64,000 nucleotides of DNA from an uncultured Thiohalocapsa sp. Lineage in GTDB: Bacteria > Pseudomonadota > Gammaproteobacteria > Chromatiales > Chromatiaceae. The stretch is from positions 90,029 through 154,028 of the forward strand of contig NZ_CAJXYK010000009.1 of the NCBI RefSeq assembly GCF_913063425.1, in the 5' to 3' direction. Positions within the stretch are counted from its first letter, which is position 1. Each line of letters opens with the position of its first letter. The translations under genes and the position numbers were made by a program. The notes under the pieces were generated by a model that saw only the letters and a list, made by a program, of their open reading frames with translations, had not been told where the DNA came from and did not search any database. This document shows positions 31,445 to 47,157 of this stretch, piece after piece.

Positions 31445-32392
31445 GTGCAGAAGATCAGTATCGTAGGGGCCGGGCGTGTCGGCGAGACCACCGCGCAGAT
31501 CCTCGCCGAAGAGGAGCTGTGCCGCGAGATCGCGCTCTATGACGTGCGGGAGGACGTGCCGGAGGGTGTCGCCCTGGACATCTTCCAGACCGCGCCCTTC
31601 TTCGAATTCGACTGCCGCCTCTGCGGCAGTAACGACCCGGCGGTGATGGCGGGCTCGGACCTGGTGATCGTCACCGCGGGCTTCCCGCGCAAGCCCGGCA
31701 TGTCGCGCTCCGACGTGCTGGCGGCCAACGTCAAGATCATCGACGAGGTGACGGACCACATCGTCGCCCATGCCCCGCATGCCAAGGTGCTGGTGGTCTC
31801 GAACCCGGTGGACACCCTGACCTATCGGGTCGCCCAGCGCACCGGCTGGGCGCGCTCGCGGGTGTTCGGGCAGGCCGGCGTGCTGGACGCCTCGCGCATG
31901 GCGGCGTTCATCGCCGAGGAGACGGGCTTCTCGGCGCTCGACATCACCACCATCGTGCTGGGCGGCCACGGCGACACCATGGTGCCCGTGCCGCGCTACT
32001 GCACCATCAACGGCGTGCCGGTGAGCCACTTCATCGCACCGGATCGGCTGGAGGCCATCATCGAGCGCACCCGCAAGGGCGGGGCAGAGATCCTGGCCCT
32101 GCGCAAGAACTCCAGCGCCTACGATGCGCCGGCTGCGGCAGTGGCGGCCATGGTGGATGCCATGAGCCACAACCGGCGGCGGCTGATGCCCTGCGTGGCG
32201 CTGCTGGATGGCGAATACGGCGAGCGCGACATCGCCATGGGCGTGCCCTGCGTGCTGGACGAAACCGGCCTGGCGCAGGTGGTGGAGCTGGATCTGAACG
32301 ATCAGGAGCAGGAGGATTTCGAGCACTCTGTGGCCGCCGTACGTGCGGACATCCAGCGCCTTGCGGAGCTTGGCATGGGTGCAGGCGGCTGA
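31445..32392 (+). CDS. mdh: Malate dehydrogenase, lactate-dehydrogenase-like type
   Basis: NAD-dependent malate dehydrogenase of the LDH-like group, 315 aa, interconverting malate and oxaloacetate in the TCA cycle. Motifs: nucleotide-binding [10 protein letters not shown] at residues 8-17, the substrate arginines in [19 protein letters not shown], and the catalytic His in [14 protein letters not shown] start follows a strong GGAGGAGC Shine-Dalgarno site. This type differs from the E. coli Mdh family and is common in phototrophic and chemolithotrophic proteobacteria. It lies 110 bp after the malic enzyme gene on the same strand. Confidence 0.95.
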   Translation: MQKISIVGAGRVGETTAQILAEEELCREIALYDVREDVPEGVALDIFQTAPFFEFDCRLCGSNDPAVMAGSDLVIVTAGFPRKPGMSRSDVLAANVKIIDEVTDHIVAHAPHAKVLVVSNPVDTLTYRVAQRTGWARSRVFGQAGVLDASRMAAFIAEETGFSALDITTIVLGGHGDTMVPVPRYCTINGVPVSHFIAPDRLEAIIERTRKGGAEILALRKNSSAYDAPAAAVAAMVDAMSHNRRRLMPCVALLDGEYGERDIAMGVPCVLDETGLAQVVELDLNDQEQEDFEHSVAAVRADIQRLAELGMGAGG

Positions 32393-32681
32393 CCGGCACG
32401 CATCCTGCCCAGCCGGCATCCTTTCTGCATGGGCGGTAACGGCCCACGGGTCGGGCGCCGTCCGCGGCCACCCCGCGGGCGCGCCACAGGCGCTGGTCCC
32501 GGCACGTCTCGGGGCCATTGATGCGGCCTGGCGGCGACAGCGGGTTCGGGCTGCGGCATTCGCGACCCGTCTCAGCAATTACCTGCACCAAGATGGTGCA
32601 GTTCGGTGCGCCCGCGGTGCGGCGGCTGCGAGCTGGCTTGGGCGGCGCACGCATACAACTCCGAAGCCGGGAGTCATGTCC

Positions 32682-33977
<1,296 letters not shown>

Positions 33978-34070
33978 GCTGGCTGCGGCGGCGGGCGCGG
34001 CCGCCCGCCGCCGTTCATCCACCGCCGCTGATGCGGCGGCGGCCCACGGCGCCGGCGATGTGGTGCAGGA

Positions 34071-34787
34071 TCAGCGCAGCGCCGGCACGGCGTCCGGCGG
34101 GTCGCCCGCAGCCAGCAGGACGCTCAGCTCTTCCGCATCGATGCCACGCTCCGGGCGCTCGGACACCGGGTCCAGCGGCGGCTGCCGCAGCGCCTGCCAG
34201 GGCAGCACCTGCAGGTGCACCGGGATGCCGCCCGCCACGAACTCGAACACCGGCGCGTTCTGAACGGTGCCGCTGGCGTAGCGCTGCGCCGCCTCGCGCT
34301 GCCGCCAGGGGATGTGTCGCTCCATCAGTGCCATCAGCACCTCCTCCGGGCTGTCCGCGAAGAGGCGCAGCTCAATGCCGTGCTCGCGCGTAGCCGTGCC
34401 GCGCAGCGCAGGCCCGATGAGCCGTGGGCGGAACTCCGCGAAGGTCCGCATGGCCTCGAGCGCGTGGCGGCGCAGCGCATCGAGGCCCTCGGCATGCTCG
34501 TCGGGGGCGAACAGGCGCTGCTGCTCGATGAGGGCGTCGTTGATCTCGCCGTTGTCCGGCCAGCAGCGCTTGTCGGTGATACCGAGCCGCGCCGCGGCCT
34601 TGCGCCGCGCGCGGTCGAACTCCGTTGGGCCGTGCTCGGCCAGGATGCGGGCGGATTCGTAGGCCAGCCGCCGGCGCTGATCCAGGCAGCGGTGGCGGCC
34701 GCCCGCCGGCTCGGCTGCCGGGCTGCGGCGCTTCGGCCGGCGCGTAGTGGCCGCGGCGGCGGCCTTGGATCCCGATCGCCTGGGCAT
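34071..34787 (-). CDS. Conserved hypothetical protein
   Basis: 238 aa starting at the ATG at 34787. The N-terminus is basic and Ala/Arg-rich. The conserved part begins near residue 40 (RLAYESARILAEHGPTEFDR; RKAAARLG; LIEQQRLF). The C-terminal half has alternating charged and hydrophobic segments (FRPRLIGPALRGTATREHGI; IPVHLQVLPWQAL). I recall this as a proteobacterial family without a proven function, sometimes mislabelled as a Mur ligase; no Mur ATP-binding motif is present. A nucleotidyltransferase-like fold is possible. It is divergent from pilM. Confidence 0.65.
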   Translation of the reverse strand: MPRRSGSKAAAAATTRRPKRRSPAAEPAGGRHRCLDQRRRLAYESARILAEHGPTEFDRARRKAAARLGITDKRCWPDNGEINDALIEQQRLFAPDEHAEGLDALRRHALEAMRTFAEFRPRLIGPALRGTATREHGIELRLFADSPEEVLMALMERHIPWRQREAAQRYASGTVQNAPVFEFVAGGIPVHLQVLPWQALRQPPLDPVSERPERGIDAEELSVLLAAGDPPDAVPALR

Positions 34788-34927
34788 GAGTGTCTCGCTC
34801 GCAGTTGCAGCTGGCCCGTCAATGATAACCGCTGTGGCACTGGCTGTCGGGCGTGGGGGTGGTCTGCGCAGAAGCGCGCCTTGCGTCAACTTCAGGGTAG
34901 CCTTCAACGTACAAAACAGGTTTCGTC

Positions 34928-34936
34928 TGATATAGT
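34928..34936 (+). promoter_or_regulatory. Extended -10 promoter of the pilMNOPQ operon
   Basis: TG-A-TATAGT (34928-34936) forms an extended -10 motif in a locally AT-rich stretch, 65 bases before the pilM ATG. The -35 region is weak, as is common for extended -10 promoters. An A-rich segment precedes it. Confidence 0.5.
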
Positions 34937-35000
34937 TATCGGGAAAAACGCAAGCCTTTTATCAGGTGTCCACGGGGCGGTACCGGTCTCCGCAGCAAGC

Positions 35001-36074
35001 ATGTTCGGTTTTGGACGTAAGCAACGCGCGCTCGTCGGCGTGGATATCAGCTCCACGGCGGTGAAGCTCATCGAGCTGTCGCAGACCGCCGGCACGGCGG
35101 CGGAGCTCTATCGCGTGGACGCCTTCACCGTGGAGCCGCTGCCGGTGAACGCGGTGGTCGAGAAGAAGATCTCCGACGTGGATGCCGTCGGTCAGACCAT
35201 CCAGCGCGCCGTGGCCAAGTCCGGCACCAAGACCAAGCGCGCCGCCTGTGCGGTGGCCGGCTCGGCGGTGATCACCAAGGTCATTTCCATGGCCGCCGCT
35301 CTGTCGGACGCAGAAATGGAGACCCAGATCCAACTGGAGGCGGATCAGTACATTCCCTATCCGCTGGAAGAGGTCAACATCGACTTCGACCTCATCGGGC
35401 CGTCGCCGAACAACCCGGACATGGTGGACGTGCTGCTGGCGGCGTCCCGGCGCGAGAACGTCGATGACCGGGTGGCCGTGCTGGAGGTGGCGGGCCTCAC
35501 CGCCGAGATCGTCGATGTCGAGGCCTACGCCATGGAGAACGCCTGTGCGCTCCTCCTCGGTCGCTTCGACGACGAGCGCCAGGACCAGACCGTCGCCGTG
35601 GCCGACGTCGGCGCCACCACCACGACCCTGCACGTGCTGCACGACGGCAAGACGGTCTACACGCGCGAGCAGAACTTCGGCGGCAACCAGCTGCTTGACG
35701 AGGTGGAGCGCCGCTATGGCCTCGCCCGGCCGCAGGCGCTGGAGCGGCTGGAGGAGAACCGCCTCCCCGAGAACTTCGCCACCGAGGTGCTGGGCCCCTT
35801 CAAAGAGGCGCTGGCGCAGCAGATCGCCCGGGCGCTGCAGTTCTTCTACTCCGCCAGCGCCTTCAACCGCACCGACCAGGTCGTGCTCGCCGGCGGCGCC
35901 GCCCGCATCGAGAAGCTCGACGAGCTGGTGGAGGAGCGGCTCGGCTTTCCGGTGTCCGTGGCCAACCCCTTCGCGCCCATGGCCGTGGGACCAGGCGTGG
36001 ACCCGGAGGCCCTGGCCAAGGCCGCGCCGTCGATGATGATCGCCACCGGGCTCGCCCTACGCGCATTCGACTGA
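35001..36074 (+). CDS. pilM: Type IV pilus assembly protein PilM
   Basis: Cytoplasmic actin-like ATPase of the pilus alignment complex; it binds the N-terminal tail of PilN. 357 aa. The actin-fold motifs are GVDISSTAVKLIEL near residue 13, VADVGATTTTLHVL near 195 and VVLAGGAARI near 295. The ATG at 35001 gives the usual MFGFGRK start; the frame is open for 260 codons upstream but without similarity. First gene of the pilMNOPQ operon; the next start is 18 nt beyond its stop. Confidence 0.96.
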   Translation: MFGFGRKQRALVGVDISSTAVKLIELSQTAGTAAELYRVDAFTVEPLPVNAVVEKKISDVDAVGQTIQRAVAKSGTKTKRAACAVAGSAVITKVISMAAALSDAEMETQIQLEADQYIPYPLEEVNIDFDLIGPSPNNPDMVDVLLAASRRENVDDRVAVLEVAGLTAEIVDVEAYAMENACALLLGRFDDERQDQTVAVADVGATTTTLHVLHDGKTVYTREQNFGGNQLLDEVERRYGLARPQALERLEENRLPENFATEVLGPFKEALAQQIARALQFFYSASAFNRTDQVVLAGGAARIEKLDELVEERLGFPVSVANPFAPMAVGPGVDPEALAKAAPSMMIATGLALRAFD

Positions 36075-36090
36075 CCGCGCATTCGACTGA
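36060..36090 (+). repeat. 15-bp duplication covering the pilM stop codon
   Basis: CGCGCATTCGACTGA occurs at 36060-36074, ending in the pilM stop, and again at 36076-36090 just before the pilN ATG. The second copy therefore repeats the last codons and the stop of pilM as untranslated spacer. Confidence 0.9.
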
Positions 36091-36091
36091 T

Positions 36092-36715
36092 ATGGCACGC
36101 ATCAACCTACTCCCCTGGCGCGACGCCGAGCGCCGTCGGCGGCAACGCAATTTTTTCCTCGCCACCGGCGCCGCCGTGGGCGTGGTCCTGCTGGCGGCCC
36201 TGGGCGTGCGGATGCAGTTCGAGAGCATGATCGATGCGCAACAGACCCGCAACCAGCTGTTGGAGCAGGAGATCGGCCGGCTCAACCAGCGCATCAAGCA
36301 GATCGAGCGGCTGGAAGAGACCAAGGCCGACCTGCTCGCGCGCATGAACGTCATCCAGCAGCTCCAGGAAAGCCGACCGGAGGTGGTGCACCTGTTCGAT
36401 GAGCTGGTGGCAGCCATTCCCGACGGTGTGTTCCTCACCGGCATCAACCAGAGCGGCAACCGGGTCGAGGTGGAAGGGCGTGCGCAGTCCAATGCCCGCG
36501 TCTCCGCCTTCATGCGCAACATCAATGCGAGCGCCTGGATTGCCAATGCCGAGCTGCTGGTGATCGAGAATAAGGATCAGACCGGCACCGGCTTCAGTCA
36601 CTTCCGGCTCAGCTTCAAGCAGCAGCGCCTGGAGCCGGAAGCGGGTGAGCGGCGTGCCGGGCTGCCGCCCGCGGCCGCACGGGGTGCCTCCCGGGGCGCC
36701 GCGGGCGCCGGCTGA
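36092..36715 (+). CDS. pilN: Type IV pilus assembly protein PilN
   Basis: Bitopic inner-membrane protein of the alignment complex, 207 aa. The conserved cytoplasmic INLLPWR motif that docks into PilM is at residues 4-10. It is followed by a membrane helix at about 22-42, a coiled coil (about 45-95) and a periplasmic ferredoxin-like domain (DGVFLTGINQSGNRVEVEG). The C-terminal 30 residues are Ala/Arg-rich and unlike the family core, so they may be a lineage-specific tail. Confidence 0.95.
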   Translation: MARINLLPWRDAERRRRQRNFFLATGAAVGVVLLAALGVRMQFESMIDAQQTRNQLLEQEIGRLNQRIKQIERLEETKADLLARMNVIQQLQESRPEVVHLFDELVAAIPDGVFLTGINQSGNRVEVEGRAQSNARVSAFMRNINASAWIANAELLVIENKDQTGTGFSHFRLSFKQQRLEPEAGERRAGLPPAAARGASRGAAGAG

Positions 36716-36748
36716 CGGTCCAACGCCGCAACGCACCGGAGACCGACC

Positions 36749-37360
36749 GTGGACCTCAGCGACCTCAGCGAGCTTGAGCTCAGCACCATCGGCGAGTGGC
36801 CGACCCCGGCCAAGGTGGTCGTGGTGCTGGTGCTCTGTGCCGCCATCGGCTGGGCCTGGTACTACTTCATCACCAAGGATCAGATCGCGCGGCTGGAGCG
36901 CGTCGAGGCGGAAGAGCTCAAGCTGCGCGAGACCTTCGAGGACAAGCAGGACAAGGCCGCCAACCTGGAGGCCTACGAGCAGCAGCTCGCCGAGATGGAA
37001 GAATCCTTCGGCGCCATGGTGCGCCAGCTGCCGGACCGCACCGAGGTGGCCGGGCTCCTGGTGGACGTGTCGCAGACGGGGCTCGCGGCGGGGCTGGAGT
37101 TCGAGCTGTTCCAGCCCGCCGGCGAGCAGAACAAGGACTTCTATGCGGAGCTGCCCATCCGCATGCGCGTCAACGGCCGCTACCACGAGTTCGGCCGTTT
37201 CATCAGCGGGCTCGCGGCACTGCCGCGCATCGTCACCATCCATGACGTGAGGATCACGTCGCCGGGCCAGCGCGGCGATGATCTCGGTGCCGATGCCCGC
37301 CTCAGCATGGAGGCCACCGTCAAGACCTATCGTTACCTCGAGGAGGCGGCGGTGCAATGA
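36749..37360 (+). CDS. pilO: Type IV pilus assembly protein PilO
   Basis: 203-aa partner of PilN, with one membrane helix (about residues 22-40), a coiled coil (about 45-90) and a periplasmic domain (AAGLEFELFQPAGEQNKDFY, YHEFGRFISGLAALPRIV) that forms PilNO heterodimers. The GTG start is supported by a GGAG site. Its stop overlaps the pilP ATG as ATGA, indicating coupling. Confidence 0.95.
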   Translation: MDLSDLSELELSTIGEWPTPAKVVVVLVLCAAIGWAWYYFITKDQIARLERVEAEELKLRETFEDKQDKAANLEAYEQQLAEMEESFGAMVRQLPDRTEVAGLLVDVSQTGLAAGLEFELFQPAGEQNKDFYAELPIRMRVNGRYHEFGRFISGLAALPRIVTIHDVRITSPGQRGDDLGADARLSMEATVKTYRYLEEAAVQ

Positions 37361-37893
37361 GCAGCGCGCCCCGCTCCGGCGCCCCGCTGCTTCCAGCGCT
37401 GCTGGCGGCGACGCTCGCCGGCTGCGGTCAGCCGAATCTGGACGAGCTTCAGGGTTACGTGGAGCGGGTCAAGGCGCGTCCGCCGCAGCCCCTGGAGCCC
37501 ATTCCGGAAGTGCCGCAGGTGGACACCTTCGTCTACGAGCCCGGCAACCGGCGCGACCCCTTCGTGATGGACGACCGCACCGCCCAGGCCACCATGCCGC
37601 AGCAGAGCACCGGTGTCGCCCCCGATCCGCTGCGCCGCCGCGAAGAGCTGGAGCAGTATTCATTGGACGCCCTGCGCATGGTGGGCACGCTGGAGCAGAA
37701 CGACACCCGCTGGGGGCTCATCATGTCACCGGACGGGGTGCTGCATCGCGTGCGCGTGGGCAATTACCTCGGACAGAACAACGGGCAGATCACCCAGATC
37801 AGCCCCGAGGGCATTGCACTGACGGAGATCGTCGGCGAAGGCCCGGGCAGCTGGCGGGAGCGCGAGGCCAGCATCTCCCTCAGGCAGCAATAA
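37357..37893 (+). CDS. pilP: Type IV pilus assembly lipoprotein PilP
   Basis: Lipoprotein of 178 aa linking PilNO to the secretin PilQ. The signal peptide ends in a lipobox (TLAGCG, Cys at about residue 23). The mature part has the disordered linker that contacts PilNO, then the beta-domain (NRRDPF near 65; LGQNNGQITQISPEGI near 130). It overlaps pilO by four bases and precedes pilQ by 24 bp. Confidence 0.95.
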   Translation: MSSAPRSGAPLLPALLAATLAGCGQPNLDELQGYVERVKARPPQPLEPIPEVPQVDTFVYEPGNRRDPFVMDDRTAQATMPQQSTGVAPDPLRRREELEQYSLDALRMVGTLEQNDTRWGLIMSPDGVLHRVRVGNYLGQNNGQITQISPEGIALTEIVGEGPGSWREREASISLRQQ

Positions 37894-37917
37894 CCGCCGC
37901 GGAGGCACCCAGACAGC

Positions 37918-40176
37918 ATGTGTCCGACACTTCCCTCCAGCCCTTCTCCGCCCAGCCGCGGGCTTGGACGCCTGTTTCCCCTGCCGCGGGTGCGCCGGGC
38001 GACCGGCCGCCGCATCGCCGGCATGCTGGCACTTGTCGGCGCCTGCTGGCTCCCCCCGGCGGGCGGCGCCGTGCTCCAGGACGTGGAGTTCGCGTCCCTG
38101 CCCGGCAATCAGGTGGAGATCGACCTGGTCTTCTCCGGCAGTGTGCCGACGCCCCAGGATTTCGCCACCGAGAATCCGGCGCGCATCGCCATCGATTTCC
38201 CCGGCGCCAACAGCGGGCTGGATCGTGGGTCCATCCCCATCGGTCTCGGCGTTGCTCACAGCATCGTCGCCGTGGAGGCCAGCGACCGCACCCGGGTGGT
38301 CATCAACCTGAACGACTCGGTGCCCTATGAGCTTGAGACCCGCGGCAACCGGGTGACGGTGTCGCTGAACCCGGACCGCCCGGCGCCGGTGCCCACCCAG
38401 GCGCGGCGCGTCGCCGCAACCGCCGGGGCGCGGCCGGTCCAGCGCCAGGCGCAGCGGGGCAGCGTTAAGGACATCGACTTCCGCCGCGGCGCCGGCGGTG
38501 AGGGGCGGGTGCTCATCACCCTGCCGTCCGCCGACACCCAGGTGAGCGTGCGCCAGGAGGGCCAGGACGTGATCGTCGACATTCCCAACACGGACCTGCC
38601 GCAGCGCCTGTTCCGTCGCCTGGACGTGGTGGACTTCGCCACACCGGTCACCGCGGTGGAGTCGCGCGGCATCAGCGGCGACGTGCGCGTGGATGTGAAG
38701 ACGGCGGATCAGTTCGAGTATCTCGCCTACCAGACAGATAATCTGTTTACGCTGGAATTCCGCGCCCTGACGCCGGCGGAACGGGAGCAGCGCGAGCGCG
38801 AGAAGATCGTCTACGACGGCGACAGGCTCTCGCTCAACTTCCAGGACATCGAGGTCCGCGCCGTGCTGCAGCTGCTGGCGGACTTCACCGGGCTGAACCT
38901 GGTGGCGAGCGATACCGTGCGCGGCAACATCACACTCAGGCTCAAGAACGTGCCCTGGGATCAGGCGCTCGACATCATTCTCAAGACCAAGGGCCTGTCC
39001 ATGCGCCAGACCGGCAACGTGATCATGGTGGCGCCGACACAGGAGATCGCAGCCCAAGAGAAGCTGGAGCTCGAGTCCCGGCAGCAGATCCAGGAGCTGG
39101 CGCCGCTGCGCTCGGAGTTCATCCAGGTGAACTATGCCAAGGCGGCGGACTTCGCGGCCCTGCTCAAGTCCGAGGAGAACAACCTGCTGACGGCGGAGCG
39201 CGGCAGCGTCACGGTGGACGAGCGCACCAACACCCTGCTGGTGCAGGACACGGCGGCCAAGCTGGAAGAAGTCCGCCGGCTGGTGAACCGCCTCGACGTG
39301 CCGGTACGGCAGGTCATGATCGAGTCGCGGGTGGTGATCGCCAACGACGATTTCGCGCGCGACCTCGGCGTGCGCTTCGGGCTCTCCACCTCCATGGGGC
39401 GGTTCCGGGACAACGAGCTGCTCATCGGCGGTGGACGGCCGGGTTATCAGCCCCCGGCGGATTTCAATGCGGGGCCCTTCGGCCAGAGCATTGAGGAAGA
39501 AACGGACGCCGAAGGGAATCCCGTCTTTCCGCGCTTCAACTCCATCGTCGAGTTCCCGGAGGGCAGCAACTACCCGGCCCTCATGGTGAACCTGCCCGCC
39601 AACGCCAACCCCGCGGGCGCCTTCAACTTCATGCTCGGCAAGGTGGGCTCGCACCTGATCCAGCTGGAGCTCTCGGCCATGCAGCGGGAAGGTCGCGGCG
39701 AGGTGGTGTCCTCACCACGGGTGGTGACCTCGGACCAGAACGAGGCCGTCATCAAAGTCGGCACCGAGATTCCGTACCAGGAGCAGACCGGCGGCGCCGG
39801 CGGCGGCACGGCGGTGGCCTTCAAGGAGGCGGTGCTGAAGCTGGAGGTGACGCCGCACATCACCCCTGACGACCGCGTGATCATGGACCTGGCCGTGAAC
39901 AAGGACCAGCCGAATTTCGCCAACACGGTGCTGGGGGTGCCGCCCGTGGACACGCGCTCCGTGACCACCTCTGTGCTGGTGGACAATGGCGAGACCGTGG
40001 TCCTCGGTGGTGTTTACGAGCGTGACAAGAGCTTCTCCAAAGAGCAGGTTCCCTGGCTCGGAGACGTGCCCGTGTTCGGGCGCCTGTTCAAGAACGAGCA
40101 GCGCCAGGACAACAACTCCGAGCTCCTGATCTTCGTCACGCCGAAGATCCTGAAGAGCGACCTCGCCACGCGCTGA
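37918..40176 (+). CDS. pilQ: Type IV pilus secretin PilQ
   Basis: Outer-membrane secretin through which the pilus passes, 752 aa. Order of parts: a long N-terminus with the signal peptide near residues 30-52, two AMIN domains (about 55-150 and 175-280; they bind peptidoglycan), a secretin/TonB short N-terminal domain and N-domains (LSLNFQDIEVRAVLQLLADF near 305), then the secretin core ending in VPWLGDVPVFGRLFKNE and ELLIFVTPKIL. GGAGG lies 12 bases before the ATG, a little far, but no better in-frame start was found. Confidence 0.96.
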   Translation: MCPTLPSSPSPPSRGLGRLFPLPRVRRATGRRIAGMLALVGACWLPPAGGAVLQDVEFASLPGNQVEIDLVFSGSVPTPQDFATENPARIAIDFPGANSGLDRGSIPIGLGVAHSIVAVEASDRTRVVINLNDSVPYELETRGNRVTVSLNPDRPAPVPTQARRVAATAGARPVQRQAQRGSVKDIDFRRGAGGEGRVLITLPSADTQVSVRQEGQDVIVDIPNTDLPQRLFRRLDVVDFATPVTAVESRGISGDVRVDVKTADQFEYLAYQTDNLFTLEFRALTPAEREQREREKIVYDGDRLSLNFQDIEVRAVLQLLADFTGLNLVASDTVRGNITLRLKNVPWDQALDIILKTKGLSMRQTGNVIMVAPTQEIAAQEKLELESRQQIQELAPLRSEFIQVNYAKAADFAALLKSEENNLLTAERGSVTVDERTNTLLVQDTAAKLEEVRRLVNRLDVPVRQVMIESRVVIANDDFARDLGVRFGLSTSMGRFRDNELLIGGGRPGYQPPADFNAGPFGQSIEEETDAEGNPVFPRFNSIVEFPEGSNYPALMVNLPANANPAGAFNFMLGKVGSHLIQLELSAMQREGRGEVVSSPRVVTSDQNEAVIKVGTEIPYQEQTGGAGGGTAVAFKEAVLKLEVTPHITPDDRVIMDLAVNKDQPNFANTVLGVPPVDTRSVTTSVLVDNGETVVLGGVYERDKSFSKEQVPWLGDVPVFGRLFKNEQRQDNNSELLIFVTPKILKSDLATR

Positions 40177-40306
40177 GGCGGCCGGCCGGCGTGTCCGGCG
40201 CGCCCGCCGCGGCACGCATCGGGTCACCCGCCGCGGCCCGGAGCTGCCGCCGGACAATGGCCGCTGCCCTTGCCCGTGGCCGCCAAATCTGGCATACCTG
40301 CCGGCC

Positions 40307-40831
40307 ATGATACGACCGCAGAACATCTTTCTCGTCGGCCCCATGGGGGCCGGCAAAAGCACCATCGGCCGCCAGCTCGCACAGTCTCTGGGCTACGAGT
40401 TCCAGGACAGCGACCAGGAGATCCAGCGCCGCACCGGCGTGGACATCGCCACCATTTTCGAGTTCGAGGGCGAAGAAGGCTTCCGCAACCGCGAGCGCAC
40501 CGTCATCGAGGAGCTGGCACAGCAGGACAACATCGTGCTGGCCACCGGCGGCGGCGCCGTGATGGTGGCGGAGAACCGCCAGCAGCTTGCCGCCCGGGGC
40601 CTGGTCATCTACCTGCATTGCAGCCCGGAGCAGCAGTACGCCCGCACCGCCCGGGACCGCAGCCGCCCGCTGCTGGACACGGATGACCCGCAGCAGAAGC
40701 TCAGGGACCTGATGGCCGAGCGCGAGCCCGTGTATCGGCAGGTGGCGGACATGGTGGTGTCCACCGAGCGCCGCGGCACCTCGTCGGTGGTGAAGGAGAT
40801 TCGCCGGCGCCTGGAAGAGGAAGACCTCTGA
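40307..40831 (+). CDS. aroK: Shikimate kinase
   Basis: Phosphorylates shikimate in the chorismate pathway; 174 aa. Walker [16 protein letters not shown] at residues 10-24, shikimate-binding [11 protein letters not shown] and GFRNRE, and the TGGGAV segment near 80, with the lid RDRSRPLL. Complete and typical. It is followed one base later by aroB; the pilQ-aroK-aroB order is conserved in gammaproteobacteria. Confidence 0.97.
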   Translation: MIRPQNIFLVGPMGAGKSTIGRQLAQSLGYEFQDSDQEIQRRTGVDIATIFEFEGEEGFRNRERTVIEELAQQDNIVLATGGGAVMVAENRQQLAARGLVIYLHCSPEQQYARTARDRSRPLLDTDDPQQKLRDLMAEREPVYRQVADMVVSTERRGTSSVVKEIRRRLEEEDL

Positions 40832-40832
40832 C

Positions 40833-41993
40833 GTGGCGACTCCAGACTCAAGCCCTGACTCGGCTGTACCCAGCGACAGCGGCCGGGCGCCGACGGGCGC
40901 CCGGCGCCTTGAGGTCGATCTGGGCGAGCGCAGCTATCCGATCCTGATCGGCCCCGGACTCCTTGCGCAGCCCGCTTGCTGGCAACCCCATGTGCGCGGC
41001 CGGCAGGTGCTGGTGGTGAGCAACGACACCGTCGCGCCGCTCTATCTCGAGGCCGTGGAGGCGGCCCTTGCCGGCTTCGATCTGCATCGGGTGATCCTGC
41101 CGGACGGCGAGCAGTACAAGGATCTCGACACCCTGAACCGCATCTTCGACGCGCTGCTCGAAGCCCGCCTCGGCCGGGACGTCATCCTGGTGGCCCTGGG
41201 CGGCGGCGTGGTGGGCGACATGGCGGGCTTCGCCGCCGCCTGCTACCAGCGTGGGGTGGCCTTCATCCAGGTGCCCACCACGCTGCTCGCACAGGTGGAC
41301 TCCTCCGTGGGCGGCAAGACGGGCGTCAACCATCCGCTGGGCAAGAACATGATCGGCGCCTTCCACCAGCCCCGGGCCGTCATCGCCGATACCGATACGC
41401 TGCGCACCCTGCCGGAGCGCGAGCTCGCCGCCGGCCTGGCGGAGGTGGTCAAGTACGGGCTCATCCGCGACCCGGCCTTCTTCGACTGGCTGGAGGCGCA
41501 CCGCGAGCACCTGCTCGCCCGTGACGCGGATGCGCTGGCGGAGGCCATCGAGCGCTCCTGCCGCAACAAGGCGGCGGTGGTGGCCGCCGACGAGCGCGAG
41601 GCGGGCCAGCGGGCGCTGCTGAATCTGGGTCACACCTTCGGCCACGCCATCGAGGCGGGCATGGGCTACGGCGTCTGGCTGCACGGCGAGGCGGTTGCCG
41701 CCGGCATGGTGCTGGCGGCCGAGCTGTCCGCCCGCCTCGGCTGGCTGGACGCTGCCGACGTGTCCCGGGCTCGGGCGCTGCTCGCGGGCTTCGGCCTGCC
41801 GGTGGACCCGCCGGCGGCGCTGTCCGTCGAGCGCTGGCTCGCGCTCATGGCCGTGGACAAGAAGGTCCAGGGCGGGCGCCTGCGACTGGTGCTGCTGCAC
41901 GGCATCGGAAGGGCGGTGGTGACGGCGGATTTCGACCCGGCCGTGCTGCGGGCGTTGTTGGCGGACATCGCCGGCGCCGGGGCAGGGGCCTGA
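40833..41993 (+). CDS. aroB: 3-dehydroquinate synthase
   Basis: Second step of the shikimate pathway: converts DAHP to 3-dehydroquinate using NAD+ and a metal. 386 aa with a short extra N-terminal tail before the conserved [11 protein letters not shown]. Motifs: [56 protein letters not shown] and the metal-ligand region [22 protein letters not shown] start lies one base after the aroK stop, implying coupling. Confidence 0.97.
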   Translation: MATPDSSPDSAVPSDSGRAPTGARRLEVDLGERSYPILIGPGLLAQPACWQPHVRGRQVLVVSNDTVAPLYLEAVEAALAGFDLHRVILPDGEQYKDLDTLNRIFDALLEARLGRDVILVALGGGVVGDMAGFAAACYQRGVAFIQVPTTLLAQVDSSVGGKTGVNHPLGKNMIGAFHQPRAVIADTDTLRTLPERELAAGLAEVVKYGLIRDPAFFDWLEAHREHLLARDADALAEAIERSCRNKAAVVAADEREAGQRALLNLGHTFGHAIEAGMGYGVWLHGEAVAAGMVLAAELSARLGWLDAADVSRARALLAGFGLPVDPPAALSVERWLALMAVDKKVQGGRLRLVLLHGIGRAVVTADFDPAVLRALLADIAGAGAGA

Positions 41994-42080
41994 GCTCGCC
42001 TGCGACGCCGGGTTGTCGCTGGTGTGGTGGCCCCGGTGGCATGCCGGACGCGGACCCCACTGTGCCTGTCCGCCAAGCTC

Positions 42081-42128
42081 GGCACCAAAGCTGTGCACGC
42101 CGCAGATCCGCTGCGCCAGTCTGGTACT
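42081..42128 (+). promoter_or_regulatory. Two NtrC-like binding sites upstream of gltB
   Basis: GGCACC-AAAGC-TGTGCA (42081-42097) matches the NtrC consensus TGCACC-N5-GGTGCA at 10 of 12 positions. TGCGCC-AGTCT-GGTACT (42112-42128) matches at 9 of 12. Their centres are 31 bp apart, about three helical turns on the same DNA face. They lie about 75-105 bp upstream of the predicted sigma-54 start, the usual enhancer distance. Confidence 0.55.
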
Positions 42129-42167
42129 CTCCGCGTCGGGCAACTGCCCCTTGCGCCGCTTCCTTGC

Positions 42168-42183
42168 TGGCACAGCATCTGCT
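42168..42183 (+). promoter_or_regulatory. Sigma-54 (RpoN) promoter candidate for gltBD
   Basis: TGGCACAGCATCTGCT fits the -24/-12 consensus TGGCAC-N5-TTGCW with a perfect -24 box, the obligatory GG-N10-GC spacing and one mismatch in the -12 box. Predicted transcription start near 42195 leaves an approximately 280-nt leader before gltB. No other gene fits in 41994-42474. Confidence 0.6.
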
Positions 42184-42474
42184 AAGCCGCTATGATGGCC
42201 GGCCCGGCGTGCGGTTCATCGCACCACCGCGTCACCCGCAGGCCCCGCGTGGTCCGCTCCCCGAGTCCGGCCCCACCGATGCGCCCGGTGCGCCGGGCGG
42301 TTGCCCCCGCGGTGCCGGCGGCGCACCGCGGCCGACCGTCGAAACCATGTATTCCCGGACGGCATCTCAATCGAAATCGGAACTTCCTGGGGTGGAAGGC
42401 GACTGATCACGGAATCACAATCCACCCAAGCCGGTCCGGTAACTGACCACCAGGCGACTACGAGGTCCCAAGCC

Positions 42475-47142
<4,668 letters not shown>

Positions 47143-47157
47143 CGGAGGACGCAAGTC

